64,000 nucleotides of DNA from Larkinella rosea. GTDB taxonomy: Bacteria; Bacteroidota; Bacteroidia; Cytophagales; Spirosomataceae. A model generated the notes under the pieces. That model was given only the letters and a program-made list of their open reading frames with translations, ran no database searches and was not told where the DNA came from. A program made the translations under genes and the position numbers. Below, piece by piece: positions 7,831 through 16,532 of this stretch. How positions within the stretch are numbered: the stretch's first letter is position 1; each line of letters begins with the position of its first letter. Location: positions 272,745 to 336,744 of the forward strand of contig NZ_RQJO01000016.1 in the NCBI RefSeq assembly GCF_003858635.1, read 5' to 3'.

Positions 7831-10590
7831 TTATTCAGAACGTAAGCTTTTTACTGGATTGGTTAGGGCGGTTTTGAGGCTTTGCAGCGAGATGGTGATA
7901 AAAGCCAGTACTAGCGCCAATGCGCCAGCCGCAACAAATACCCACCATGGAATAGCGATTCGATACTCGAAAATCTGAAGCCATTGGTGCATGGCGTACC
8001 AGGCAAGGGGCGAGGCAATTCCGATGGCAATGAGGACCAGTTTCAGGAAATCTTTGGAAAGTAACAGGACAATGCTGGCAACCGATGCCCCAAGCACTTT
8101 ACGCACACCAATTTCTTTGGTCCGTTGCTGAGCAGAAAATGTCGCTAACCCGAATAGGCCCAGACACGAAATCAGGATGGAAATGAGGGTAAACGTGCGG
8201 ACAATGCGCGAGGTACGGTTTTCTGCGTGGTAGTTCTTCTGAAAATCTTCATTCAGGAAGGTGTATTCAAACGGCTCATCCGGTCGCAAGGTTTTCCATT
8301 TCTGTTCCAGAAAGCCCAGTATGTTGGTCATGTCAGCGGTGTTGACGTGGACGATAATGTAGTTGAAACTAGGTCGTCGGCTCAGCATGAACGCATAGGG
8401 AGTGATAGGCTGGTGCAGGTCTTCATAGTGAAAATCATGTACGACACCCACAATCTCAAACGGAATCGTTTCGCCCTGCCAGTCAAAGTTCAGATGCTGT
8501 CCGATGGCGTTAGTCTCCGGTATCTGGAATTGGCGCAGAGTGGCTTCGTTGACGACGATCCGATTGGCCGTATCACCGGGAAACTGGCGCGAGAACATTC
8601 GCCCCTGCTTCAGCCGGAAACCCATGGTTTGCAGATACTCAAAATCGACCCGGTTGGTGCGAATATCGTGCCCCTGTTCCACGCTTTGGTCAGGTCGGTG
8701 AAACACCATGTCGCTCAGGTTTGCAATACCGGGGTAAAACTGGGTTCCAGCCGCCGACACAACCTGATTGTTTTGGAGAATTTCATTCCGAAAAGCCGTA
8801 TACGTAGTCCGCGAATCACCACTGCGGAAGGGAATGGCAATCTGCTGGTTTTGCGTAAAACCCAGGGGTTTGTCGCGCAGGTAGTGCATCTGCTTCTGAA
8901 TGACAAAGGACGCCAGTACAAGACCCACCGACACCACAAACTGAAACACCACCAATCCCTTCCGCAATGCCACTGCCGACAGCGAGTTGGTGAACTTGCC
9001 TTTAAGCACCTTTGCCGGATTGAAGAGTGACAGATAGAAAGCGGGATAACTGCCCGCCAGAAGGCCGGTCAGTAACGCCATGCCCAGAAAAATAAGGAGA
9101 ATTTGCGGCTCAACGAATTCGCGGATCGAAAGCGCTTTGCCCGTTAATTGATTGAAGAGGGGTAGCAGTAAAATGCCCAGGGCCAGCGCAATCAGAAATG
9201 CCAAAAACGTCAGCACGATCGATTCGCCCAGAAATTGCCATACCAGCGCGCCCTGATGGGCTCCCATGACTTTCCGAACCCCAACTTCCGCGGCTCGTTT
9301 GGCCGACCGCGCCGTGGCCAGATTCATGAAGTTGATACAGGCAATCAGTAAGGTAAAGAGCGCAATGGACCCGATCATATACAGATAGATAACACTGTTT
9401 GTGGGCGTAACAACGGACGGAAAATGGGCGTACAAATGAAGGTCAGGTACCGGAACGAGAAATAACTGCTGGTCGAAGCCAACCAGTTTGAGGTCGGCAC
9501 GGGCGTATTTTTCGATAAATGCCGGCAGCTTGGCGGCTAATGCCTGAACGGCGGTATTCGGCTGAAGGCGCAGATACGTCAGGAACATGTTGTTATTGGC
9601 AAAATCCGGATGCCCTTCCCGTAGGAAATGGCCGATGTCGCCGGTATAAATAGGCAGGAAGAACCGAGCGTCGATGTGCGAGTTGGTGGCGGAGGTACGG
9701 TATACGCCCGTTACTTTAAAGTCTTCACTCAGGCCCGCGTCGCCCCCAATCCGAACCAGTCGTCCCAGCGCGGACGCGGAGCCAAACAACTTAGCCGCCA
9801 CCTCTTCCGACAGCACGACGGAATGGGGGTCGGTCAGCGCCTTGTGCGGATTGCCTTCGATAAAGGCGTACGTAAATAAATCGAAGAAGGTTGAATCGAC
9901 CTGATAGCCCTTCGTCTCATAAAACGACTGCAATGGTTTTCCCTGCTCACGGACCTGAAGCAGGGATTTCTCATCGGCCATGTATAATCGGGCCATCTGG
10001 ATAATCTCCGGGTATTCGGCTTTGAGCGCTGGTCCGTAGGGGGCCGAGACCGCGGCATGCTCCCGTCCGGCATTCTGCCCAACAGTCGATCGGGACCCCA
10101 ACAGGTACAGTTCCCTGGCATGTTGGTGGTGGGTATCAAAGGACCATTCACTGCGGATATACAGTGTCAGCAGCATACAGCAAGTCAGCCCCAGGGTCAG
10201 GCCCAGCACATTAATGGACGAAAAGGATTTGCTTCTCAGCAGGTTGCGCCAGGCAACTTTGACATAGTTCAGCAGCATAGTTGGGCTCAGGATAGGGGGT
10301 TGAGAATAGGCTTGTGTTGGCCCGGTTCGAGACCGGCTAAAGGGGCGAATTAGTCGCAGGACTGCCAGCGAATACCGCCAACGGGCGCCCCGCAAACCGA
10401 CCATTTTCACCCAGTAGGTGTACATCTCCTGCAGATCCCCTTGCAGTTCATCCTCCAGTCCGACTGGACTGAACTGGCTTAGCAACCATTCTGCCCAGCG
10501 TGGCGGCTGCCGGGCCGAGTGTCGGTCCAACGACGTTCGGCGATCCGCGGGTTCTGGAATGCCCTTACTACCTTTCGTTATACGCCCCAT
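7831..10590 (-). CDS. FtsX/MacB-type ABC transporter permease with N-terminal prefix domain
   Basis: 919 residues from the ATG at 10588-10590 (MGRITKG). Residues about 20-90 match the permease prefix domain found in front of PadR-linked transporters (PPRWAEWLLSQF, LEDELQGDLQEMY). Then follow two MacB periplasmic domains and two FtsX permease blocks, with membrane segments such as YMIGSIALFTLLIACINFMN and LISILISCLGLFGLATF, and the repeated EVGVRKVMGA / EIGVRKVLGA coupling motif. It is probably an export or mechanotransmission permease that needs an ATPase encoded elsewhere. It overlaps the upstream PadR gene by 13 bp, so the two are translationally linked. The longer frame to 10647 reads deep into PadR and is less likely. 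Confidence 0.9.
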   Translation of the reverse strand: MGRITKGSKGIPEPADRRTSLDRHSARQPPRWAEWLLSQFSPVGLEDELQGDLQEMYTYWVKMVGLRGARWRYSLAVLRLIRPFSRSRTGPTQAYSQPPILSPTMLLNYVKVAWRNLLRSKSFSSINVLGLTLGLTCCMLLTLYIRSEWSFDTHHQHARELYLLGSRSTVGQNAGREHAAVSAPYGPALKAEYPEIIQMARLYMADEKSLLQVREQGKPLQSFYETKGYQVDSTFFDLFTYAFIEGNPHKALTDPHSVVLSEEVAAKLFGSASALGRLVRIGGDAGLSEDFKVTGVYRTSATNSHIDARFFLPIYTGDIGHFLREGHPDFANNNMFLTYLRLQPNTAVQALAAKLPAFIEKYARADLKLVGFDQQLFLVPVPDLHLYAHFPSVVTPTNSVIYLYMIGSIALFTLLIACINFMNLATARSAKRAAEVGVRKVMGAHQGALVWQFLGESIVLTFLAFLIALALGILLLPLFNQLTGKALSIREFVEPQILLIFLGMALLTGLLAGSYPAFYLSLFNPAKVLKGKFTNSLSAVALRKGLVVFQFVVSVGLVLASFVIQKQMHYLRDKPLGFTQNQQIAIPFRSGDSRTTYTAFRNEILQNNQVVSAAGTQFYPGIANLSDMVFHRPDQSVEQGHDIRTNRVDFEYLQTMGFRLKQGRMFSRQFPGDTANRIVVNEATLRQFQIPETNAIGQHLNFDWQGETIPFEIVGVVHDFHYEDLHQPITPYAFMLSRRPSFNYIIVHVNTADMTNILGFLEQKWKTLRPDEPFEYTFLNEDFQKNYHAENRTSRIVRTFTLISILISCLGLFGLATFSAQQRTKEIGVRKVLGASVASIVLLLSKDFLKLVLIAIGIASPLAWYAMHQWLQIFEYRIAIPWWVFVAAGALALVLAFITISLQSLKTALTNPVKSLRSE

Positions 10591-10916
10591 AGCTGTAACA
10601 CCGGGGTTGGAATCTGTTCCCACAATTGGCTGCGCACCTGCCGACACTCGATCAGCGCCCGTTGACCCGCCACCGTGACGGTGAACAGCCGTTTCTGACG
10701 ACCTCCCCGCTCGGAAGTGGCACCACCCATCTGGGAGGAGACGAATCCTTTTTCTTCCAGACGTTGCAGGGTGGTATGGACAGTGGGGAAGCTGATGCTG
10801 CGGGCCATCTGCTGATCGATGGTTTGGGTAATCGACGCGCAGTATGCCAGTTCCTGCAGAGCGGCCACCGTTAGCAGGACGACTTCTTCTAACTCACCTA
10901 AAAAGGGTCGTTTCAT
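10578..10916 (-). CDS. PadR family transcriptional regulator
   Basis: 112 residues from the ATG at 10914-10916 (MKRPFLGELEEVVLLTVAAL). A winged helix includes SFPTVHTTLQRLEEKGFVSS and RRKxxT-like wing residues (GGRQKRLFTVTVAGQRAL). PadR proteins repress neighbouring transporter genes until an effector binds. The gene overlaps the FtsX permease start by 13 bp, the arrangement typical of PadR plus prefix-domain permeases in Cytophagales. The frame extends to 11051, but the extra residues are not family-like and the family core begins at the chosen Met. Confidence 0.92.
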   Translation of the reverse strand: MKRPFLGELEEVVLLTVAALQELAYCASITQTIDQQMARSISFPTVHTTLQRLEEKGFVSSQMGGATSERGGRQKRLFTVTVAGQRALIECRQVRSQLWEQIPTPVLQLWGV

Positions 10917-11735
10917 AGCGGAAAGCGGTAAGAATTGATTCTGTTCAATTTCAAAAGTTAAATAAGGCGGATCTGCAATCAGGGTGCCGAACGAGGTCGA
11001 GCGGAATCTGTTAGTATTAGTATAGACTTTGTCGTACAAATACCTGGCCAAAATTTTAAGATTGGTCTAATGACCTTAGAATCGCCGTTTTACCAATTTA
11101 TGTGGTGAAATTTTGTCCAAAAATGGACATAAATCGTACAATAACGGACAGGGCGGACGATGGTAGACGATCCTATTCCTATATTCAAACAATGAAAAAT
11201 TAATGTAGAAAGCGGAGCTGTGCAACAGCCACGCGCTTTATTGAGACGGAGAATGATTGCTTTATCATACTCATTCGTAGAAAAAAGAACGTCTACTGGT
11301 GACCAGGTCAGCAATGCTCAACTTAGTTTGCGCTCCCAATCTTAAATTGGATCTTTAATCGCAAATGCGGTATTATGGTCTGCGGTAGTGGCGCTTTTCG
11401 CTTATTTTTTGAACCGATATGCTGACCCAAAATGTGCCCCAGATGTGTGTTAAGAATTAATATTCTCAGAAAGTCATGAATTTGTGGTTAATCTGCCATT
11501 TTCGATAAGAAACCGTAGTGTAGGATAAAAGGCTCGTGTGATCCGGATGGTAAAGCGGACCGGTCTATTTGATTGGTTTTGATTATTATTGGTTCAATGG
11601 GGCCAAACAGTTTAGATCATACCCTTTTAATGTTGTGGTCTTTTCTCATTTTGACTACAAATCCCCTCAATTAGACTACAGATAATGACTGGTATACCTT
11701 GACCTTTGACGCATCATAATTTCAAGGTATTTACT
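10917..11735. other. Intergenic region without a convincing gene; contains dispersed repeat copy A
   Basis: About 820 bp between the PadR gene and the oxidoreductase. A 74-codon minus-strand frame at 11090-11314 has no recognisable features and is not called. The region must hold the PadR operon promoter on the left and the oxidoreductase promoter on the right. Confidence 0.5.
11406..11515 (+). repeat. Dispersed repeat, copy A
   Basis: TTTTTGAACCGATATGCTGA at 11406, then CCCAAAATG, then CAGAAAGTCATG ending exactly 73 bp from the first T, the same spacing as copy B (15701-15773) and copy E (56128-56200). Similarity to copy B continues to about 11515 (CGATAAGAAACCG against CGATGAAAGAAAACCG). 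Function unknown. Confidence 0.6.
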
Positions 11736-12608
11736 ATGATACATCAGAATCAAAATGTAGCCTTTCAAACGGCAACACCCCCTGTAATTTCTCCTAAAGT
11801 CTGGTTCATCACGGGTGCTTCCCGTGGTTTTGGACGCGTTTGGGCCGATGCCGCCCTTCGGCGTGGCGACCTGGTGGCGGCTACTGCCCGAAAATTGGAA
11901 AGCATTTCCGACCTGAAGGAAAAGTATGGACAGAACCTACTGACACTGGAGCTTGACGTGACACGGCCTGAGCAGGCAAAAACAGCTGTGGAGCAAGCTC
12001 ACACTCACTTCGGCAGGATTGATATTGTGTTGAATAATGCCGGTTATTCCCTGGTTGGCACTATTGAGGAAGCGAGCGCGGATGATATTCGTGCACTGTA
12101 CGAAACCAATGTCATCGGCCCGGTTTCTGTTATTCAGGCGGCTCTGCCCCTATTGAGAAAGCAGGGGGGCGGTCACATCCTCGGCACTTCCAGCAATCTT
12201 GGGCACGTAACCTTACCGGTGATCGGATATTACGCTTCGTCGAAATGGGCATTTGAAGCCATCCACGAAAGCCTGGCGGAAGAAGTCAAACCATTCGGGA
12301 TCAATGTAACCATTCTCGAACCGGGCGCTTATGCCACCGAGTTCGGAACCCCGGAATCCTTAAAGTTCGCACAAGGGCTCGACATCTATGCAACTTTTAA
12401 AGAGGAGTTCTTTGGTAGGTTGAGGGACCAGGAACGGGGCGATCCCAACGCAACGCCAAAGGCGCTCTTTCAACTCGTTGATGCTCCACAACCGCCACTC
12501 CGGTTTTTTCTCGGCAGCCACAATTTACCCTGGGTGCGTGAGGCCTATGCAGAGCGGTTAGCCACCTGGGAAGCGTGGGAAGACGTTTCCAATTCGGCTC
12601 AGGGCTAA
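11736..12608 (+). CDS. Short-chain dehydrogenase/reductase (classical SDR)
   Basis: 290 residues from the ATG at 11736; the open frame upstream would need a TTG start at 11706. The Rossmann signature TGASRGFG is at about residues 26-33, NNAG at 100-103, catalytic Ser in LGTSSN near 152 and YxxxK as Y166-ASS-K170. It is an NAD(P)H-dependent oxidoreductase of unknown substrate. It opens a group with AraC, NmrA-like and AraC genes, and a hairpin terminator follows it at 12658, so it is probably its own transcript and possibly the target of the AraC regulators. Confidence 0.93.
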   Translation: MIHQNQNVAFQTATPPVISPKVWFITGASRGFGRVWADAALRRGDLVAATARKLESISDLKEKYGQNLLTLELDVTRPEQAKTAVEQAHTHFGRIDIVLNNAGYSLVGTIEEASADDIRALYETNVIGPVSVIQAALPLLRKQGGGHILGTSSNLGHVTLPVIGYYASSKWAFEAIHESLAEEVKPFGINVTILEPGAYATEFGTPESLKFAQGLDIYATFKEEFFGRLRDQERGDPNATPKALFQLVDAPQPPLRFFLGSHNLPWVREAYAERLATWEAWEDVSNSAQG

Positions 12609-12657
12609 CCCGGATAGCGAACCCACAGACCACGAAAATGGTTGATTATGTACTCTT

Positions 12658-12698
12658 GGTAACCGATCGTTGAAATGGCATCGGTTATCATTTTTTAT
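12658..12698 (+). terminator. Rho-independent terminator after the SDR gene
   Basis: Stem GGTAACCGAT (12658-12667) pairs with ATCGGTTATC (12680-12689) through a 12-nt loop and is followed by ATTTTTTAT. It lies 50 bp after the SDR stop and ends 10 bp before the next start codon. Confidence 0.82.
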
Positions 12699-12708
12699 AA
12701 CCTGACAG

Positions 12709-13629
12709 ATGAACAAAGTAGAAAACAGTCCGAAAAAAGTGGAATCGCTGGCCGATGCGCACCTGGCATTTGGTTTGCAGAAACCGCAGCACCCATTGGT
12801 CAGTTTGATCAACGGTTCTTACACGCAGGTCGATGAGTCCCGGATTTCGCATCACCATGTGCTGGGTTTCTATAAAATAGCGTACAAACCCAAGCTGAAC
12901 GGCAAATTAAAGTACGGCCAGAGCTATTATGATTTTGATGAAGGGGGGCTGTTATTCGCTGCTCCGGGCCAGGTCGTCGGTAGCCATGACAACGAGGTGA
13001 GCGCGTGTTCCGACTATACGTTGCTGATTCATCCGGATTTCTTTTTAGGGTATTCCCTCGCCAGAACCATCAAAAACTACGGCTTCTTCTCGTATTCAAC
13101 CCGGGAAACGCTGCATCTTTCAGAAGATGAAAAGCGAACGATCTTTGAGATCTTTCAGATGATTGAAAAAGAATTGTCCAGCCGGATCGATGATTTCAGT
13201 CAGGACGTGGTTATTTCCCAAATTGAATTGTTACTGAACTATGCGAATCGTTTCTACAAACGTCAGTTCATAACCCGCAAAGCCGTGAACCACGATCTGC
13301 TGCAAAAGCTGGAGGACTTATTGAATCATTATTTTAACGATGAACGGTCGTTGAGTCAGGGATTGCCAAGTGTGAGCTATCTGGCGGACCACTTAAACCT
13401 AACACCCAGTTATTTGAGTGATATGCTGCGGTCATTGATTGGACAGAATGCCCAGCACTATATTCACGATAAACTGATTGAAAAGGCCAAAGAAACGCTG
13501 TCTACCACCAATTTATCGGTAAGTGAAGTGGCATATACCTTAGGATTTGAGCACTCGCAATCGTTTAGTAAACTCTTTAAATCGAAAACGAACCTTTCAC
13601 CATTGGAATTCAGACGGTCGTTCAATTAA
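12709..13629 (+). CDS. AraC family transcriptional regulator (paralogue 1)
   Basis: 306 residues. The C-terminal AraC DNA-binding region contains PSVSYLADHLNLTPSYLSDM and LSVSEVAYTLGFEHSQSFSK, ending LSPLEFRRSFN. The N-terminal half has a short cupin-like stretch (GKLKYGQSYYDFDEGGLLFA) and a helical linker. It is clearly paralogous to the gene at 14672, sharing for example KLKYGQ, YDFDEG, APGQ, FHPDF/IHPDF and the whole C-terminus. The pair alternates with two oxidoreductases, the layout of regulators that control the adjacent enzyme. No DNA target can be read directly. Confidence 0.92.
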   Translation: MNKVENSPKKVESLADAHLAFGLQKPQHPLVSLINGSYTQVDESRISHHHVLGFYKIAYKPKLNGKLKYGQSYYDFDEGGLLFAAPGQVVGSHDNEVSACSDYTLLIHPDFFLGYSLARTIKNYGFFSYSTRETLHLSEDEKRTIFEIFQMIEKELSSRIDDFSQDVVISQIELLLNYANRFYKRQFITRKAVNHDLLQKLEDLLNHYFNDERSLSQGLPSVSYLADHLNLTPSYLSDMLRSLIGQNAQHYIHDKLIEKAKETLSTTNLSVSEVAYTLGFEHSQSFSKLFKSKTNLSPLEFRRSFN

Positions 13630-13759
13630 ACCGGTTTTCAACGAATTATTTTTATGAATTAGCCAGATGAGCTCTCATCATATATATTGATACAACAAGG
13701 ATAGATTTGGTTACGCCTATGGAGCGGTGACTGACGATTTTTGCAAAAAAAACAGCATT

Positions 13760-14659
13760 ATGAAAATCATTGTCACAGGTTCATTAGGACACATCAGCAA
13801 ACCGCTCACCGAAGCGTTGGTACAAAAGGGATATAAAGTAACGGTGATCAGCAGCAACCCCGATAAGCAGAGCGCCATTCAGGGTTTGGGTGCTACCGCT
13901 GCCATCGGTTCCATTCAGGATGCCGGTTTTCTGGTCAATACGTTTAGAGGGGCTGATGCGGTCTACACGATGGTGCCGCCGGTAAGCTATTTTGACCCAA
14001 CTCTCGACCCCATTGCCTATTTCCGTACAATCGGCAACAACTATGCGCAGGCCATTCGCCAAACGGGCATCAAACGGGTGGTGAACTTAAGCAGTTGGGG
14101 AGCGCATCTGGATAAAGGCAACGGCGGAATTGCGGGTGCCTACCATCTGGAGCAGATCCTGAATGAACTTCCGGACGAAGTGAGTATTACGCATATGCGT
14201 CCCACGTCTTTCTACTACAATTTGTTCAGCTTTGTGCCAGCTATTAAAAGCGCCGGGATCATGGCCGCTAATTATGGCGGAGAGGATCGCACCGTATTGG
14301 TAGCGCCTTCGGATATTGCCGCTGCCGTTACTCAGGAATTTGAAACACCTGCGGTAGGTCGCCAGGTACGCTATGTCGCCAGTGACGAACTGAGCTGTAA
14401 CGAAGTAGCCCGAATTTTAGGTGAAACCATCGGAAAACCGGATTTAAAATGGATCGTGGTTCCGGCCGAACAAATGCTAAACCGCCTGGAAGCCGCCGGT
14501 ATGCCTCCGCATATGGCTAGAAGTTTAGTGGAACTACAGGCAGGCCATCACAGTGGTATTATTGCGGAAGATTATTACCGGAACCGGCCCGTTGCCTTAG
14601 GTAAGGTCAAAACCGCTGATTTTGCCAGGGAGTTTGCGGCCGCGTTTCATCAAAAATAA
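13760..14659 (+). CDS. NmrA-like NAD(P)-binding protein (atypical SDR)
   Basis: 299 residues from the ATG at 13760 (MKIIVTGSLGHISKPLTEAL); the frame upstream would start with GTG. TGSLGHIS is the N-terminal dinucleotide-binding loop, and YTMVPPVSY and RVVNLSSWGAH follow the NmrA-like pattern. Members include NAD(P)-sensing regulators and quinone or azo reductases. The active-site Tyr-Lys pair of classical SDRs is not obvious, as usual for this subgroup. It is separated from the following AraC gene by 12 bp, so the two are almost certainly co-transcribed. Confidence 0.87.
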   Translation: MKIIVTGSLGHISKPLTEALVQKGYKVTVISSNPDKQSAIQGLGATAAIGSIQDAGFLVNTFRGADAVYTMVPPVSYFDPTLDPIAYFRTIGNNYAQAIRQTGIKRVVNLSSWGAHLDKGNGGIAGAYHLEQILNELPDEVSITHMRPTSFYYNLFSFVPAIKSAGIMAANYGGEDRTVLVAPSDIAAAVTQEFETPAVGRQVRYVASDELSCNEVARILGETIGKPDLKWIVVPAEQMLNRLEAAGMPPHMARSLVELQAGHHSGIIAEDYYRNRPVALGKVKTADFAREFAAAFHQK

Positions 14660-14671
14660 GGATATTGTGTC

Positions 14672-15592
14672 ATGGTAAACCAGCCGCCCTACCTCATCAG
14701 AACCATCAGTGAATTTCATCAGTTCAGGAAACTTCCCGGTCCGGCGCATCCGTTGGTGAGTGTGGTGGAGTTTGAGAAGATGAGGGAGCTTGCCGAAGAT
14801 CATCCCCGAAGTTGGATCCTTGACTTTTACGCCATCGCACTGAAAAGGAACTTTGGTGCTAAGCTAAAATATGGACAGCAGGTGTATGATTTTGATGAGG
14901 GTATCATGACCTTTATGGCGCCGGGCCAAAAGATCGGTATTGAAACGGGGTCTGATGAGCACTTAGAACATTCGGGATGGTTATTGATTTTTCATCCCGA
15001 CTTCTTATGGCATACGCCCTTAGCCAAAACGATCCGGCAGTACGAATTCTTTGATTACTCGGTCAAGGAAGCCTTGTTCCTTTCTGAACAGGAAGAGGCC
15101 ATCATTACCGGTATCATGCAAACCATCCGCCAGGAATATCATTCGCACATTGATGCGTTTACTCAAAACATCCTGGTAGGCCAGGTAGAGGTTCTGTTGA
15201 ACTACGCCGATCGGTTCTATCAGCGTCAATTCACGACCCGTAAGGTCAGCACTCACGATATCCTGATTCGGCTGGAAGACCTACTGACGGACCTATTTAA
15301 AAATGACACGGTAGCAAAAAATGGGCTGCCCACCGTTCCTGACATAGCCGAAGCTTTAAATGTTTCACCTAATTACCTGAGTGGCCTGTTAAAAACACTG
15401 ACCGGAAAAAGTACGCAGCAGCATCTGCACGATCGGATCATTGCGAAAGCGAAAGAAAAGCTCTCCGGAACGAGTTTGTCGGTGAGCGAAATTGCGTATG
15501 AACTGGGGTTTGACTACCCGCAGTCGTTCAGTAAATTGTTTAAAGCCAACACCCATCTTTCACCGGTTGAATTTCGCCGATCCTTTAATTGA
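14672..15592 (+). CDS. AraC family transcriptional regulator (paralogue 2)
   Basis: 306 residues, the same length as the paralogue at 12709 and alignable along the full length. HTH segments are PTVPDIAEALNVSPNYLSGL and LSVSEIAYELGFDYPQSFSK, with the end LSPVEFRRSFN. It follows the NmrA-like gene by 12 bp. The duplication of a regulator next to two different dehydrogenases suggests each regulator now serves its own neighbour; this is inference from layout. Confidence 0.92.
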   Translation: MVNQPPYLIRTISEFHQFRKLPGPAHPLVSVVEFEKMRELAEDHPRSWILDFYAIALKRNFGAKLKYGQQVYDFDEGIMTFMAPGQKIGIETGSDEHLEHSGWLLIFHPDFLWHTPLAKTIRQYEFFDYSVKEALFLSEQEEAIITGIMQTIRQEYHSHIDAFTQNILVGQVEVLLNYADRFYQRQFTTRKVSTHDILIRLEDLLTDLFKNDTVAKNGLPTVPDIAEALNVSPNYLSGLLKTLTGKSTQQHLHDRIIAKAKEKLSGTSLSVSEIAYELGFDYPQSFSKLFKANTHLSPVEFRRSFN

Positions 15593-15654
15593 GTAGACCT
15601 GGTGCAGCTTTCGGTGTAAAGGTGGGTAACTGCCTGTGTGACTAAATTACATGG

Positions 15655-15826
15655 AATAGCCTTGCACAACTGCGGTCATTTTATTGCAGTGTAAAACCAA
15701 TTTTTGAACGGACCCGCTGACCCGAATTGGGCACAATTTCTCTTTTCAGACATAATAGGGTCAAAAAGCTATGATTTGCGAATCGGGTCCGATGCCCTTT
15801 CTCCCCTTTCCGATGAAAGAAAACCG
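15655..15826 (+). repeat. Dispersed repeat, copy B (most complete)
   Basis: Starts with AATAGCCTTGCACAACTG, shared with copy D (35569), then GGTCA, then 22 bp later TTTTTGAACGGACCCGCTGA, an AATTGGGC block and GGTCAAAAAGCTATG ending at 15773. The following 50 bp resemble copy E. From 15701 on it is nearly identical to copy C as part of the 832-bp duplication. The left arm GGTCA and the inner TGACC are inverted relative to each other. Confidence 0.65.
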
Positions 15827-16532
15827 ACAGTCCAGCAAAACTTCACGGAACTGTCGGTTCATTTCCATTTATTCGAGTTCAATCAGAAAGCGGATTTCAC
15901 CGCTTGAGCATCTCAGGGTTTAAGCACCTTCAGAGTAACGGATTGTTGACCGCTGCTAACCCGCAGCACCAGCAGACCCGAAGCCACAGAACCCACACTC
16001 AGCGTCTGGCGCTCCACCGCACCCGCCTGCTCGATCTGACACTCCTTCACCCGCCGACCACTCAGATCCGTCAGCTGTAGGCCTAGCGGCTGTCCTTCCA
16101 CGCCCCGCACCTCAACGACCAGCTGATCACGGATTGGATTGCCCAGCACCGTCACCTGAAGCGGTGAACCGGTTTCGGCCGATAGCCGTGCCGGGGCACA
16201 TTGATACGCCCTGGGCGAGCCTTTCAACTCGTAGGTACTGCCGAGCACCCGAGCCCGGACGACTGTCCCGTTGGTCACACTCCCCGGCGGGCTGAAATTG
16301 TAGGCATGTGATCCGTTGCCTTTTCCGGCGTCTTTCAAATCGGGGCGGTAAATATTGGCCACGGTACTGCCCAATACCGTTCCCGGACCATCCAGATAAA
16401 ATTCGACCGTCAGTGGCGTGTTGGGCTTTTTGCGATCCCACACCCATCCGCGGATACCGCCACAATCCAGTTTATCCAGATAGCCCTCAAAATCCCCGGT
16501 GACGGTGGTGGTGGAGGCCGGGTTGACCGTCA
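15701..16532. repeat. 832-bp near-identical duplication, copy 1
   Basis: Bases 15701-16532 match 25385-26216 at a constant offset of 9684 with no gap and about six mismatches seen by eye. The unit covers the downstream repeat, the terminator hairpin and the last 206 codons of the surface-protein gene. Outside it the two genes diverge sharply, so the shared end reflects recent duplication or gene conversion. Confidence 0.92.
15822..15859 (-). terminator. Hairpin terminator of surface protein 1
   Basis: AACCGACAGT (15822-15831) pairs with ACTGTCGGTT (15850-15859). On the minus strand it lies 53 bp after the surface-protein stop and is followed by TTCTTTC, a moderate U-rich tail. Confidence 0.65.

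Noticed and set aside
11090..11314. 74-codon minus-strand frame in the long gap before the SDR gene
   Set aside because: No recognisable features and no supporting context; the region is better explained as regulatory and repeat DNA.
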